From Planctomycetota bacterium (GTDB lineage: Bacteria; Planctomycetota; J058): 39,414 bases of DNA. Shown here one piece after another: positions 14,114-22,728 of the stretch. The notes under the pieces are model-generated. The model saw nothing but the letters and a program-made list of their open reading frames with translations. It had not been told where the DNA came from and did not search any database. The stretch's first letter is position 1. Every line of letters starts with the position of its first letter. The stretch spans positions 1-39,414 of the forward strand of contig JAGQRJ010000219.1 of the NCBI GenBank assembly GCA_020425635.1, read 5' to 3'. The position numbers and the translations under genes were made by a program.

Positions 14114-16800
14114 TCGCGCACCCGCGCCTCGAGCTGAGCCCACTCCGGGGGCAGCGCCTCGATCACGCGCAGGCGGCCTCCGGCGTCGGCGGTCCCGACC
14201 TGGGTGTTCAGCAAGAGCAGGCTCGTGCGGCGCTTGAGGCTCACGTCGACCTTCTCGCTGCGCTCGAGGGTGCAGCCGACCAGCGCGCCCCGCCCGCCGC
14301 CCGGGTAGAGCCACTTCTTCTGGTAGGCGTTCAGGGCCAGGCGGTTGCCGCGGAAGGCGGTGCCGTAGACCAGCGCCCGGCAGTCGTCCTTGAGCTCCAT
14401 GCCGATCCAGCAGCGCTCGATCACGGAGTCGCGGAGCACGAGCCGAGTGCCCTCGCCGACGCTGACCCCCTTGTCTCCGCTGCCGACGAAGCTGCACTCG
14501 GAGACCTCGAGGGTGCAGGTCATGAGGTCCAGGCCGTCGTTGCCGCTGTCGATCCAGCGGCAGGCGCGGACCGTTCCCCGGCACATGTCGAGGTCGAGGG
14601 CGTCGGAGCGCGAGTCGTTCCACTGGCACTCCTCCACCCGGATCACGCTCTCGCCGAGGTTGACCGTGTCGTCGCCCACGGCGTTGGCGCCGAACCAGCA
14701 GCCGCGGAGCACCACGTCGTCGCAGTCGTAGACGCTGAACATGCCCTTGAAGCGCACGCTGCCGTCCGTGCCCACGGAGCCCCCGTGGACGCGCATGTAT
14801 TCGAAGCGGGAGCCGACGGTCTCCGCGCCGGCGACGCCGAAGCAGGCCCAGGGCGCCGCCTGCGCCGGCTCGAGCACGACCGGGGCGGCGGGGGTGCCCT
14901 CGACCAGGGTCTGCCCCCGGGCGTAGATCCCCACGCCCGGGTGCAGCCGGAGGCGCGTGCCCGCGCGGATTCGCAGGCGCTGGCCGCGCGCGGTCTTGAG
15001 GTCCTTGGTCAGCTCGACCACCCCTGGCCCGAGGACCAGGTCGTCTCGCGGCGGCGCGGGGAAGTCGCCCGGGCGCAGGCTGCGCGTGGCGAGCGCCCCG
15101 CTGGGGGCGGCCTGGGGGGTGACCGCGGCGCCGGTGAGCGCGTTGCTGAAGCGCAGGGCCTCGGGGGCTGCGTAGACGCGGTAGACCAGGGGGGTCGGCT
15201 GGGCGAAGTGGTAGCGCCCGGGGAAGCCCCGGTCGAAGTTGAACTTGTTGTATTCCGTGAGCTCTTCGCTGAGCCCGGGGAGCAGGAGCGTGGGGTCGCC
15301 CGCCCAGGCGTCGGTGCGCAGGGCCAGCCCAGAGGCCTGCTCGACCCTGACCCCCGCCGTGCCGAACACCGTGACCCGGCTCGTTCCGGGGAGCTCGGGG
15401 TCGGGCTCGACGGCCACGCGCGCGTCGTCGAGGTAGGCGCGCAGGAAGCGCCAGCGAGTGCCCACGTAGGCCTTGAGCTCGGCCACCTTGTCGTCGATGT
15501 CGAGCACCGACCAGGGGTAGCTCAGCAGGCCGGCGTGGGTGAACTCGATCGAGTTGAGGTTCACGTCGGCGTCGAGGTCGGGCCGCAGGCGGGCCACCTC
15601 CGCGTCGATCCGCCGCTCGAGGGCCTCGGGCTTCAGCGCGCCCTCGAGCAGGCCCTGGAGCAGCTGGTTGCGGCGGTGGACCCAGCGCGGGTTGCGCGTC
15701 GCGCGGTCCATCAGCGGAAACAGCACCATGTCCACGTCGACGTCGGGCGTGATGTGCATGCCGAAGGAGTTCGCGTCCCACGGAAAGGCCTCGAGCCGCC
15801 CCTGGTTCGAGCAGAGGAAGTAGAGGTGGTTGTGCTCGTGGTCGGTGTGCACGCTGCCGGTCCCGATCATCAGCGCAGCCCAGCGGGCGAGGACCTCGAA
15901 GTCGACCAGGTCGTCGAGCCGCGCCCAGGCCGCCGGCGAGGGGGGCTCGGCGAGGGCCGCGAGGAAGCGCTCGAAGTGGGCTCGCGCCGCGGGGGAGTTC
16001 TCGCCCTCGAGCTTCCAGGCCTCGAGGTTGGTCCACAGGTCGTCGCGGAAGTCTCCCTTGAAGAACGCGCCGGGCATGCGCCCGTTGTGCAGCGCGAGCG
16101 ACTCTCCGGGGCGCATGGTCTGCAGGTAGACGCCGCGGTACTTCCCGTTGACGAACAGGCGCACGTGCTGCCCCTGGTCGGAGAGCAAGCCCAGCTCCTC
16201 GCGTCCGATTCGGTCGGGGAGCCAGTTCTTCAAAGCCAACACGTCTTCGGGTCGGCTGAGCTCGAGGTAGCGCAGGCCGTCGTCGACGTCGCCCTTGTCG
16301 ATCTTGATGCGCAGCGAGGGCTTTTGAGGCGTGTGGTGCCAGGAGCCCTGCCCGCGCATGCAGATCTTGACCTCCTTCAGCGTGTCCTTGGCGTCGAAGA
16401 GGTGCGCGTCGAAGTAGGGCTTCGTCCCCCCCGGGTCGTGCCCCAGCTCGGGGTCACCCGTGATCAGCGCGTGCTGCATCGCGTCGAAGGTGTTGTTGCC
16501 CACCACCAGGCGCAGCGTGGGGAGCGCGCTGTCGTGGTGCTCGGGGGTGGCGTAGAGCAGGTTCTCGAGGGTCGTCTTGTTGACGTGGACGAAGACCCGG
16601 GTCGCGCTCGCGATCAGCGCTGGGTCATGGCGAGCGCGGCTGACGTAGTTGCGCACCAGTCGCTCGGCCTGGAACAGCTGCACGCCCACGCAGAACACCG
16701 GCGTCCCGAACAAGAGCAGCAGCGGGAGCCAGGAGAACTGGCGCACGGTCCCCCCGCGGCCCACGACTCGAAACCCTCGCAACCCCAGGCGGACACGCAC
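14110..16800 (-). CDS. CotH-kinase family protein with C-terminal right-handed beta-helix
   Basis: An 896-residue protein. Residues ~24-43 form a membrane anchor (SWLPLLLLFGTPVFCVGVQL), with the rest probably outside. Residues ~75-430 match the CotH kinase fold (Pfam PF08757), an atypical protein kinase family known from spore coats and secreted bacterial effectors. The VHTDHEHNHLYF segment fits the catalytic loop, and FPWDANSFGM fits the metal-binding D-containing motif. The last ~250 residues (from ~AGTRLRLHPGVGIYARG) are a parallel beta-helix of repeated short strands (DALDLDMCRGTVRACRW, DGLDLMTCTLEVSECSF), rich in Cys and Asp, resembling polysaccharide-binding or -modifying folds. The start is GTG 16800, 10 nt after the DUF4956 stop. 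Confidence 0.92.
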   Translation of the reverse strand: MRVRLGLRGFRVVGRGGTVRQFSWLPLLLLFGTPVFCVGVQLFQAERLVRNYVSRARHDPALIASATRVFVHVNKTTLENLLYATPEHHDSALPTLRLVVGNNTFDAMQHALITGDPELGHDPGGTKPYFDAHLFDAKDTLKEVKICMRGQGSWHHTPQKPSLRIKIDKGDVDDGLRYLELSRPEDVLALKNWLPDRIGREELGLLSDQGQHVRLFVNGKYRGVYLQTMRPGESLALHNGRMPGAFFKGDFRDDLWTNLEAWKLEGENSPAARAHFERFLAALAEPPSPAAWARLDDLVDFEVLARWAALMIGTGSVHTDHEHNHLYFLCSNQGRLEAFPWDANSFGMHITPDVDVDMVLFPLMDRATRNPRWVHRRNQLLQGLLEGALKPEALERRIDAEVARLRPDLDADVNLNSIEFTHAGLLSYPWSVLDIDDKVAELKAYVGTRWRFLRAYLDDARVAVEPDPELPGTSRVTVFGTAGVRVEQASGLALRTDAWAGDPTLLLPGLSEELTEYNKFNFDRGFPGRYHFAQPTPLVYRVYAAPEALRFSNALTGAAVTPQAAPSGALATRSLRPGDFPAPPRDDLVLGPGVVELTKDLKTARGQRLRIRAGTRLRLHPGVGIYARGQTLVEGTPAAPVVLEPAQAAPWACFGVAGAETVGSRFEYMRVHGGSVGTDGSVRFKGMFSVYDCDDVVLRGCWFGANAVGDDTVNLGESVIRVEECQWNDSRSDALDLDMCRGTVRACRWIDSGNDGLDLMTCTLEVSECSFVGSGDKGVSVGEGTRLVLRDSVIERCWIGMELKDDCRALVYGTAFRGNRLALNAYQKKWLYPGGGRGALVGCTLERSEKVDVSLKRRTSLLLLNTQVGTADAGGRLRVIEALPPEWAQLEARVRE

Positions 16801-16810
16801 GGGGCCGGCC

Positions 16811-17509
16811 TCAGAGGTCGTCGGTGTGGGCGGAGTAGTTGTAGGTCACCTTGAGGTTGCCGTTGACCTTGGTGATCGCGTCGAGCACCTGCGCCCCGGT
16901 GATCCCTGGCTTGGCGAGCACGGAGTAGACGACCTGCGTGTAGAGGCCCTGGCGCGCGGTCTCGAGCGAGATCACGCTGTAGGACTGGAACAGCTGGAGC
17001 AAGGTCGGCTCGAGGGCGGCCTCGGCGTCCTGGTCCGAGGGCATTTGGATCTTGAGCAAGCGCTCCGCGCGGCGCACGGGGGCCGCGAAGTCGAGCACGT
17101 GGAGCAAGATCATCATCGAGCCCAGGATCCCGGTGGCCATGCAGGCCAGCACGTAGAAGCGGGTCCCGCAGGCCATCGCGATCGCCATCGCGAAGAAGAT
17201 GTAGGCGACGTCTCGCGTCTCCTTGACCGCGTTGCGAAAGCGGATGATCGAGAGCGCGCCGACCAGCGAGAAGGCGCGGGCGATGTTCGAGCCGATCACG
17301 ATCATGATCACGGTGGTGATCAGCCCCATCAGCACCAGGCTGTGGACGTACGACTGCGAGTAGCTGCTGCTCTTGTGGGTGAAGCGGTAGACGCCGCTCA
17401 CCACGAGCATCAACACTCCGCAGAGCGTCAGGGCAAGCAAGGTCTCCCAGCGGGTGAGGGCTTCCCCCTGTCCGCCTTGAGTACGAAAGATCCTCCACAG
17501 TTCGTCCAT
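16811..17509 (-). CDS. DUF4956 membrane protein
   Basis: A 232-residue integral membrane protein with about four N-terminal segments (for example WETLLALTLCGVLMLVVSGV, VLMGLITTVIMIVIG, FFAMAIAMACGTRFYVLACM) and a cytoplasmic C-terminal domain of ~80 residues. The motif LSIIRFRNAVKETRD is the DUF4956 hallmark. The family has no known biochemical activity but is very often next to VTC and CotH genes, as here, so a membrane partner in phospho-polymer synthesis or export is plausible. It is the first gene of the operon, with its own candidate promoter. ATG start at 17509 with GGAG upstream. Confidence 0.93.
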   Translation of the reverse strand: MDELWRIFRTQGGQGEALTRWETLLALTLCGVLMLVVSGVYRFTHKSSSYSQSYVHSLVLMGLITTVIMIVIGSNIARAFSLVGALSIIRFRNAVKETRDVAYIFFAMAIAMACGTRFYVLACMATGILGSMMILLHVLDFAAPVRRAERLLKIQMPSDQDAEAALEPTLLQLFQSYSVISLETARQGLYTQVVYSVLAKPGITGAQVLDAITKVNGNLKVTYNYSAHTDDL

Positions 17510-17532
17510 GCACTCGCTCCGCTAAGCAGCTC

Positions 17533-17560
17533 ATGCTAGCTCACGGGTTAGGCCTCGCAA
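17533..17560 (-). promoter_or_regulatory. Candidate promoter of the DUF4956-CotH-VTC operon
   Basis: TTGCGA (17555-17560) and TAGCAT (17533-17538) on the minus strand with a 16-nt spacer, 23 nt before the ATG at 17509. Confidence 0.35.
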
Positions 17561-17564
17561 CCCG
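17544..17564 (-). terminator. Hairpin after the DUF1549 gene
   Basis: CGGGTT / AACCCG, a 6-bp stem with a 9-nt loop, just downstream of the DUF1549 stop at 17573 and overlapping the candidate promoter of the next operon. Confidence 0.3.
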
Positions 17565-17572
17565 GGACGGCG

Positions 17573-19081
17573 TCAATGGGTGTGGAAGAACTCGCTGCTG
17601 TTGAAGAGGGCCCAGATCACGTCGTGCAGGAACGCCCGCTCCTCGTCGGACGAGGCGTCGCTCAGCCGCAGCGCCCGGGACTCGGCGGGGGTGGGCGGGC
17701 GGGCCAGGACCCGGAGGAAGAGCTCCTCCAGCCGCTGGGCCCGGGGCAGCGCGAGCAGCTGCTTGAGCAGGGAGTCGGGGGTCGTCGCCCCCACCGTCTG
17801 GTTGAGCAGCGGTCCGTTGATCAGGGCCAGGGCCTGGGCCACGGTGTTGTCGGCGGGGCTGCTGCGGTCGTCGCGGGCGAAGAGCGCGAAGAACTGCCGG
17901 CGCCAGGCCGTCAGTCGGCGCTCGGCGCCCTCCGGATCGTCGCCCTGGGCCACCGCCGTCAGGTTCAGGGTCTGCGCCAGCGAGCGCCAGAGCTGCTCCG
18001 GGGTCAGGGGGCGCACGCCGCGCGCCGCGAAGGCCTCGAGGGCCGCGGGGCTGGCCTGGCCGTGGGAGGTCAAGCCGTAGGCGCGTGTGAGCACCAGGGT
18101 GCTGACCAGGCGTCGCATGTCGTAGCCCTGGCGGAAGTCCTCGACCAGGAGCTCGAGGACGGCAGGAAAGGCCGAGGTCCGGTTGACGTCGTCGGGGTCG
18201 ACCAGCGGCTCCGCGAAGAAGAAGGTCCAGGTTCGGGCCACGGTCGCCCGGGCGAAGCCGGAGTCCGCGTGCCCGGTGATCAGCGCCGCGAGGCGCTCTC
18301 GCCGCGGCTGGGTCGGGGCTGGGGCCTGGGCGAACAGGCGCGGGGCCACGACCTCCCCTTCCCCGCCCAGGCGGACCTCACCGCGGGGGCGCTCGACGAC
18401 GGCCTCGTCGCGAACCGCGACCCGGGCGAAGAACGCGGCGAGCTGCCAGAACTCGCGCTGGGTGACCTCCTCCTCGAAGGGGTGGTCGTGGCACTGGGCG
18501 CACTGCAGCTGCCGGCCCAAGAAGACCTGCGCCGCGTTCCCGGCGAGCTCGGCGGGGGCGCCGCGGAAGCGCCGGAAGTAGTCTCCGGCGCCGCGCTCGG
18601 CGATCGGCCCCTGGGCGCCGAGCAGGGCCCGGACGACCTCGTCCCAAGGACGGTTCGCCGCGAACTGCTGCGCCAGCCACACGCTCAAGGGCGCCCGCGC
18701 CCCGCCGCGGTCGAGGAGGTAGCTGCGGCCGACCAGTTGGTTGGCCCAGCGCTCGGCCATGGTCTGCGCGTAGCCCTGACTCCAGAGCATGCTGGTCAGC
18801 AGGCGCTCGCGGCGAGCGTCGTCGTCCTTGCCGTCCAGGTAGGCGCGCACGACGTCGGGGCGGGGCGTCGTGCCCTGAACGTCCAGGCTGAGCCTGCGCA
18901 GGAACTCGGCGGGGCGGGCCTGGCGCGAGGGGGTGAGGTCGGCCGCCTCCCAGGCCTGAGCCAGGAGCGCGTCGACCCGCGCGGCCAGCTCGCGGGGGGT
19001 CTCGCGGGGGGCTGCGGAGTCTGTTTCGGTCTGTGCCCAGGCGCCGCCGACGAACACCAGGCCGAGCAGGAGCTGCTTCAT
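17573..19081 (-). CDS. DUF1549/DUF1553 domain protein
   Basis: A 502-residue exported protein (signal peptide MKQLLLGLVFVGGAWAQ). The N-terminal DUF1549 domain has FLRRLSLDVQGTTPRPDVVRAYL and the CxxCH-like CAQCHDHPF (Cys194, Cys197, His198), plus a preceding MAERWANQLVGR. The C-terminal DUF1553 domain has ATVARTWTFFFAEPLVDPDDVN and the usual end FNSSEFFHTH. The pair is typical of Planctomycetota and Verrucomicrobiota, normally next to a DUF1501 gene and 700-1000 residues long. Here it is short and without the partner. CAQCH resembles a heme c site but whether heme is bound is not established. ATG 19081; TACACT is exactly 6 nt upstream, indicating a leaderless transcript. Confidence 0.93.
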   Translation of the reverse strand: MKQLLLGLVFVGGAWAQTETDSAAPRETPRELAARVDALLAQAWEAADLTPSRQARPAEFLRRLSLDVQGTTPRPDVVRAYLDGKDDDARRERLLTSMLWSQGYAQTMAERWANQLVGRSYLLDRGGARAPLSVWLAQQFAANRPWDEVVRALLGAQGPIAERGAGDYFRRFRGAPAELAGNAAQVFLGRQLQCAQCHDHPFEEEVTQREFWQLAAFFARVAVRDEAVVERPRGEVRLGGEGEVVAPRLFAQAPAPTQPRRERLAALITGHADSGFARATVARTWTFFFAEPLVDPDDVNRTSAFPAVLELLVEDFRQGYDMRRLVSTLVLTRAYGLTSHGQASPAALEAFAARGVRPLTPEQLWRSLAQTLNLTAVAQGDDPEGAERRLTAWRRQFFALFARDDRSSPADNTVAQALALINGPLLNQTVGATTPDSLLKQLLALPRAQRLEELFLRVLARPPTPAESRALRLSDASSDEERAFLHDVIWALFNSSEFFHTH

Positions 19082-19087
19082 GCGGGT

Positions 19088-19093
19088 AGTGTA
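19088..19093 (-). promoter_or_regulatory. -10 element of a probable leaderless promoter
   Basis: TACACT on the minus strand exactly 6 nt before the ATG of the DUF1549 gene. No Shine-Dalgarno is present and no clear -35 is seen. Confidence 0.4.
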
Positions 19094-19125
19094 CGCGCTC
19101 GAATCCCAGCGCGGGGAGGTGCTTT

Positions 19126-20115
19126 GTGGCGGTTTCGGTGGAGCGGGTCCTGCAGGCGGTGCGCGAGCAATGCCCGCCGCGCTTTGCCCTCGAGGGCGAC
19201 GCGACCGGGTTCCAACTCGGCGACGGCAGCCGGCAGATCGAGCGGGTGCTCTGCACCCTCGACCTGACCCTCGAGGTCGCTGAGGAGGCGGTGCGGCGAG
19301 GTGCGGGGCTCGTGATCAGCCACCACGCGGTGATCTTTCGCCCGCTGCGCCACCTGCGCGCCGACGACTTCAAGGCGCGGATCGTCACGGCCTTGATCAA
19401 GGGCGACGTGGCGGTCTACGTGCCTCATACGGCCATGGACGTGGTCGCCGAGGGCATGAACGACCACCTCGCGCGCAGCGTGGGCCTCGGCGACACACGC
19501 TTCCTCGAGCAGACCGGGAGCGACGAGCGCTTCCTCCTGCGCGTCGCTGACCCGGCGCTCGAGGCGCCGCTCGGGGAGCGGGGCGTCGAGAACCTGGAGG
19601 TCGTCGGCGGTCGCCTCGAGGGGCGCGTGCGGGCTCCAGACGTGGGCAAGGTGCTGCGCTTCCTGGGCAAGCGCGGGATCACCCCCACGCTCGTGCCCCT
19701 GGCCGAGGCCGGCGCGGCGCGCGGGATCGGACGGATCGGGCGCCTGGCTCGGCCCGAACCCGTCGCGGACCTCGCGCGGCGGCTGAAGTCCACGCTCGGC
19801 GCGCCGGGCGTGCGGGTGGTGACCCGCGACCCCCAGCGCCCGATCGAGCGCGTCGCGGTCCTCGGCGGCGACGGCCGCCGCTTCCTCTCGGCCGCGATCC
19901 GCGCCGGAGCCGACGCTCTGGTCACCGGCGACGTCGACCACCACACCGCGCTCGAAGCCCGGGCCCGCGGGCTGGACGTGATCGACGTCGGCCACTGGGC
20001 CAGCGAGCGGCAGGTCAGCGCGCTGCTCGTCGAGGGGCTTCGGGCGCGGCTCGACGGCCTGGAGGTCGAGGTGCTCGCCAGCGAGGTCGACACCCAGCCC
20101 TTCGTCTTCGTGTAA
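19126..20115 (+). CDS. NIF3/DUF34 family metal-binding protein
   Basis: A 329-residue protein with the NIF3 (GTP cyclohydrolase 1 type 2 homologue) layout. Di-metal ligands are recognisable: ISHHAVIF near residue 65, VPHTAMDVV near 103 (usually HTNLDxA), and DVGHWASE near the end, preceded by TGDVDHHTALEARARG. The family is widespread and its role is uncertain (metal homeostasis or repair-type hydrolysis have been proposed). An inserted segment in the middle (~140-220) may correspond to the PII-like lid of longer members. Start GTG at 19126 with GGGGAGG 7 nt upstream. It is divergent from the DUF1549 gene with 44 bp between. Confidence 0.92.
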   Translation: MAVSVERVLQAVREQCPPRFALEGDATGFQLGDGSRQIERVLCTLDLTLEVAEEAVRRGAGLVISHHAVIFRPLRHLRADDFKARIVTALIKGDVAVYVPHTAMDVVAEGMNDHLARSVGLGDTRFLEQTGSDERFLLRVADPALEAPLGERGVENLEVVGGRLEGRVRAPDVGKVLRFLGKRGITPTLVPLAEAGAARGIGRIGRLARPEPVADLARRLKSTLGAPGVRVVTRDPQRPIERVAVLGGDGRRFLSAAIRAGADALVTGDVDHHTALEARARGLDVIDVGHWASERQVSALLVEGLRARLDGLEVEVLASEVDTQPFVFV

Positions 20116-20218
20116 GCCGAGTCCGAGACCGATCGACGAGACGGTTCTGAGCCGGGTCGCGACGGATTCTTCCCTGGCGCGCGCCCAATGCAGGACCTAA
20201 CCTGAAGCTGGGTTTGGA

Positions 20219-20237
20219 CCTGCACTTGCTGTGCAGG
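20219..20237 (+). promoter_or_regulatory. 5'-UTR hairpin
   Basis: CCTGCAC / GTGCAGG, a perfect 7-bp stem with a TTGCT loop, ending 5 nt before the GAGGAAGG ribosome-binding site of the next gene. Possibly an RNA structure affecting translation, or an operator. Confidence 0.35.
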
Positions 20238-20257
20238 CGCCGAGGAAGGCCTGGGAC

Positions 20258-21310
20258 ATGCTTCGAGCCAGCACCTTGAGTTGGGCTTTGCTCGCGGGAG
20301 CGAGCGTCACCTTCGGGCAGGGGAGCGACGGCAGTCGCCCCGCCCGGGGGTTGCCGGCGCCCCCCGTCAAGCGGGACTTCGCCACCCGCGTGCTCGAGGT
20401 GTGGGACGAGGGCAAGCGCCCCGAGGTGCTCGACTCGGGCAAGACCGAGGTCGAGTTCGTCGCCGCAGACGGCGCGCTGCTGCCGAGCCTCGCCCCCGAC
20501 GCCGCCGGCTCCGAGCCCGGCCCGGGAGCGGCCCAGTTCGTGCGCCTGAAGCTCCCCGCGGGCGAGCTCGACGTGCGCCGGATCGAGTTCGCCTCCCCGC
20601 AGGCGGCCCAGATCTACGCGGGCTACGGGGTCGGCGACGACGCGCCCGCCCTGATCGAGGTTCGCGGGAGCGCGGTGGTCCTGATCCAGGGCCCCGGACT
20701 CGCCAGCGCCTCGGCCAACGGCCTCGCCAAGCTGCGCCACGGCGCCTGGTCACGGGCGGAGGCAGGCCTCGCCCCCGCGACGCCCTGGTCCCTCGTGGCC
20801 GTCATGGTCGAGGGTGACTACGCCCTCGTCAGCCGCGGCGGGAAGGGCCCGGTCCACGACCAGCTCGTCCGCGCGCGCGAGGTGGCGCGAGGGAAGCCCG
20901 GCCTCCAGTCCGAACCCAGCGCCCTCCTGACGTGGCTCGACGGCGAAGCACGGGAGACCCTGAGCATGCTCCTCGCTACCTCGGCACGTCACGTCGAGCT
21001 CTACGCGGCCGAGGGGCAGGGGTCGTTCGCCATGGCCGAGAGCTGGGAGCGGGTCGAAGGGCTGAAGGCGGCGCTGCGCCAGATCCTCCAGCGGCGCATC
21101 CCCGCGGCGCCCGAGGGCGTCGCGCCGGCGGAGTGGGCCGCCCTGCACCGCAAGGCGCGCCTCGGCGGCGCGAGCCCGCATACGACCCCGGTCTTGCTGA
21201 CCGATCGCGCGCGCTCGGTCGAGGTCGCGGCGCTTGGCTCCGAGGGGGGCCCCCCGCAGGCCGGCCTGACCGAGGGCGTCGAGCAGGGAGCGGCGCCCGC
21301 CAAGGACTGA
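20258..21310 (+). CDS. Secreted protein of unknown function
   Basis: A 350-residue protein. ATG 20258 is preferred over GTG 20231 because GAGGAAGG lies 8 nt upstream and the signal peptide starts right there (MLRASTLSWALLAGASVTFG, cleaved near residue 21). The mature part starts with a Pro/Arg/Ala linker, then a mixed alpha/beta region (ATRVLEVWDEGKRPEVLDS, FVRLKLPAGELDVRRIEFAS) and a helical segment around SALLTWLDGEARETLSMLL. It ends in a low-complexity Gly/Ala/Glu tail. No motif is recognised. High GC3 codon use and the clear signal peptide support a real gene. It is 11 nt from the hydrolase gene, so they are probably co-transcribed. Confidence 0.77.
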   Translation: MLRASTLSWALLAGASVTFGQGSDGSRPARGLPAPPVKRDFATRVLEVWDEGKRPEVLDSGKTEVEFVAADGALLPSLAPDAAGSEPGPGAAQFVRLKLPAGELDVRRIEFASPQAAQIYAGYGVGDDAPALIEVRGSAVVLIQGPGLASASANGLAKLRHGAWSRAEAGLAPATPWSLVAVMVEGDYALVSRGGKGPVHDQLVRAREVARGKPGLQSEPSALLTWLDGEARETLSMLLATSARHVELYAAEGQGSFAMAESWERVEGLKAALRQILQRRIPAAPEGVAPAEWAALHRKARLGGASPHTTPVLLTDRARSVEVAALGSEGGPPQAGLTEGVEQGAAPAKD

Positions 21311-21321
21311 GCGTCGACGCC

Positions 21322-22218
21322 GTGCGCACCTGCACGCTCGAGGCCAACGGCCTCAGCTTTCACGGCTACGCCCAGGGCGACGCCAAGCGCCCCCTTGCCG
21401 TGCTCTTGCATGGCTTCCCCGACGACCCCCGCAGCCTGTTCCCCCTCGCGGACGGATTGGCCGAGGCTGGCTACCGCACGCTGGCCCCCTACCTGCGGGG
21501 CTACGGTCCCACGGGGCCGGCCCCGGACGGGCGCTACGGCCCCGAGGCCCTGGGGCGTGACGTGCTGGGGCTGATCCGCGCGGCGGGGGCGCGCCGCGCG
21601 CTGGTCGTGGGGCACGACTGGGGCGCGATCGCGGGCTACGCGGCGGCCAACCTCGAGCCGGCAGCGGTCGCGACCCTGGTCGCGTTGGCCGTGCCCCCGC
21701 CCCGCGCGCTCCTCGCCAACCTCCGCCGGGATCCCGTGCAGCTTCGCCGCAGCGCCTACATGACCCTCGGGCGCCTCCCCGGCGGGGCGGCGCTGCTCCG
21801 CGCCGGGAACTACGCCCTGATCGAGCGTCTGTGGCGGGCCTGGTCTCCGGGCTGGGAGCCCGACCCCGCGCACCTCGCCCGGGTCAAGCACACCTTCGAC
21901 TACCCCGGCACCCCCGCCGCCGCGCTGGCCTATTACCGCGCGCTGTTCTCGGCCCGGCCGTGGAAGCTGTGGAGCAACGCGCGGGTGCTGACCGACCTCC
22001 TCCAGCCACCGACCCTCGTGCTCGGCGGGCAGCTGGACGGCTGCCTGGGGAGCCGGCTGTTCGCCAACGCCGAAGCCGCCTGCGCGGGGCCGCGCGCGGT
22101 CGAGCTCCTCGCCGCCGGACACTGGTTGCACCTCGAGCAACCCGCGGCCATCGTCGAGCGGATCAGCGAGTTCGCGAGCGATTACGCTCGCTTCGCCCGA
22201 CCGTTGCCCACTCTGTAG
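21322..22218 (+). CDS. Alpha/beta hydrolase (epoxide hydrolase-like)
   Basis: A 298-residue alpha/beta-hydrolase. HGFPDDP (residues 30-36) is the oxyanion-hole loop, GHDWGA places Asp99 at the nucleophile position, and GHWLHLEQP near the end supplies the catalytic His. The Asp nucleophile and HGFPD loop match epoxide hydrolases and haloalkane dehalogenases rather than esterases (Ser). A cap region with YMTLGRL and YYRALF could provide the epoxide-activating tyrosines. Substrate not predictable. GTG start at 21322, 12 nt after the previous stop, chosen because the homology begins right after it; the frame is open further upstream. No signal peptide. Confidence 0.9.
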   Translation: MRTCTLEANGLSFHGYAQGDAKRPLAVLLHGFPDDPRSLFPLADGLAEAGYRTLAPYLRGYGPTGPAPDGRYGPEALGRDVLGLIRAAGARRALVVGHDWGAIAGYAAANLEPAAVATLVALAVPPPRALLANLRRDPVQLRRSAYMTLGRLPGGAALLRAGNYALIERLWRAWSPGWEPDPAHLARVKHTFDYPGTPAAALAYYRALFSARPWKLWSNARVLTDLLQPPTLVLGGQLDGCLGSRLFANAEAACAGPRAVELLAAGHWLHLEQPAAIVERISEFASDYARFARPLPTL

Positions 22219-22224
22219 GAGTGC

Positions 22225-22230
22225 TATCCT
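22225..22230 (+). promoter_or_regulatory. Possible leaderless promoter of trmL
   Basis: TATCCT ends 6 nt before the GTG at 22237 (the second of two adjacent GTG codons). If it is a -10, transcription would begin at that codon and the true start would be 22237. An AGGAG at 22217-22221 is an alternative for ribosome binding at 22234. Confidence 0.35.
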
Positions 22231-22233
22231 CAC

Positions 22234-22728
22234 GTGGTGAATCCGCTGGTCCACGTCGCGCTGCTCGAGCCCAAGATCCCGCAGAACACGGGGAACGTCG
22301 GCCGCACCGTCCTCGCCTGCCGCGGGCGGCTGCACTTGATCGAGCCCCTCGGCTTCGCCACCGACGAGAAGGCGGTTCGCCGCGCGGGCCTGGACTACTG
22401 GCAGTACCTGGACTGGGCGCAGCACCCCTCGTATGCGCGCTTCCGTGAAGTGCTCCCGGCTGAGGCGCGGGTGTTCGGCTTCACCACCCGGGGAGACCGG
22501 TCCTTCAGCGAGGTCGAGTACCGCCCTGGCGACTGCCTGCTCTTCGGCGACGAGGTCCGCGGCCTCCCGAGCTCGGTCCTCGAGCGCTGCACCCCGGTGC
22601 GGATCCCGATCCTCGACGAGCGGGTGCGCAGCCTGAACCTCTCCAACGCCGTGGCCGTAGCACTTTTGGAGTTCACGCGGCAGCTCGGCTACCCCTCCTT
22701 GGAAGGCGCGCCGTGCTCGCCCAGCTGA
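22234..22728 (+). CDS. trmL: tRNA (cytidine/uridine-2'-O-)-methyltransferase TrmL
   Basis: A 164-residue SPOUT methyltransferase that 2'-O-methylates the wobble base of tRNA-Leu using SAM. Motifs match the family closely: PKIPQNTGNVGRTVLAC near the N-terminus, LIEPLGF, LLFGDEVRGLP, and the knot-forming IPILDERVRSLNLSNAVAVALLE. Length is typical. Two consecutive GTG codons (22234, 22237) could start it. The 3' end overlaps the FHA-kinase gene by 16 nt, so the two are coupled. This function is expected from family membership; no direct evidence of substrate is in the sequence. Confidence 0.94.
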   Translation: MVNPLVHVALLEPKIPQNTGNVGRTVLACRGRLHLIEPLGFATDEKAVRRAGLDYWQYLDWAQHPSYARFREVLPAEARVFGFTTRGDRSFSEVEYRPGDCLLFGDEVRGLPSSVLERCTPVRIPILDERVRSLNLSNAVAVALLEFTRQLGYPSLEGAPCSPS

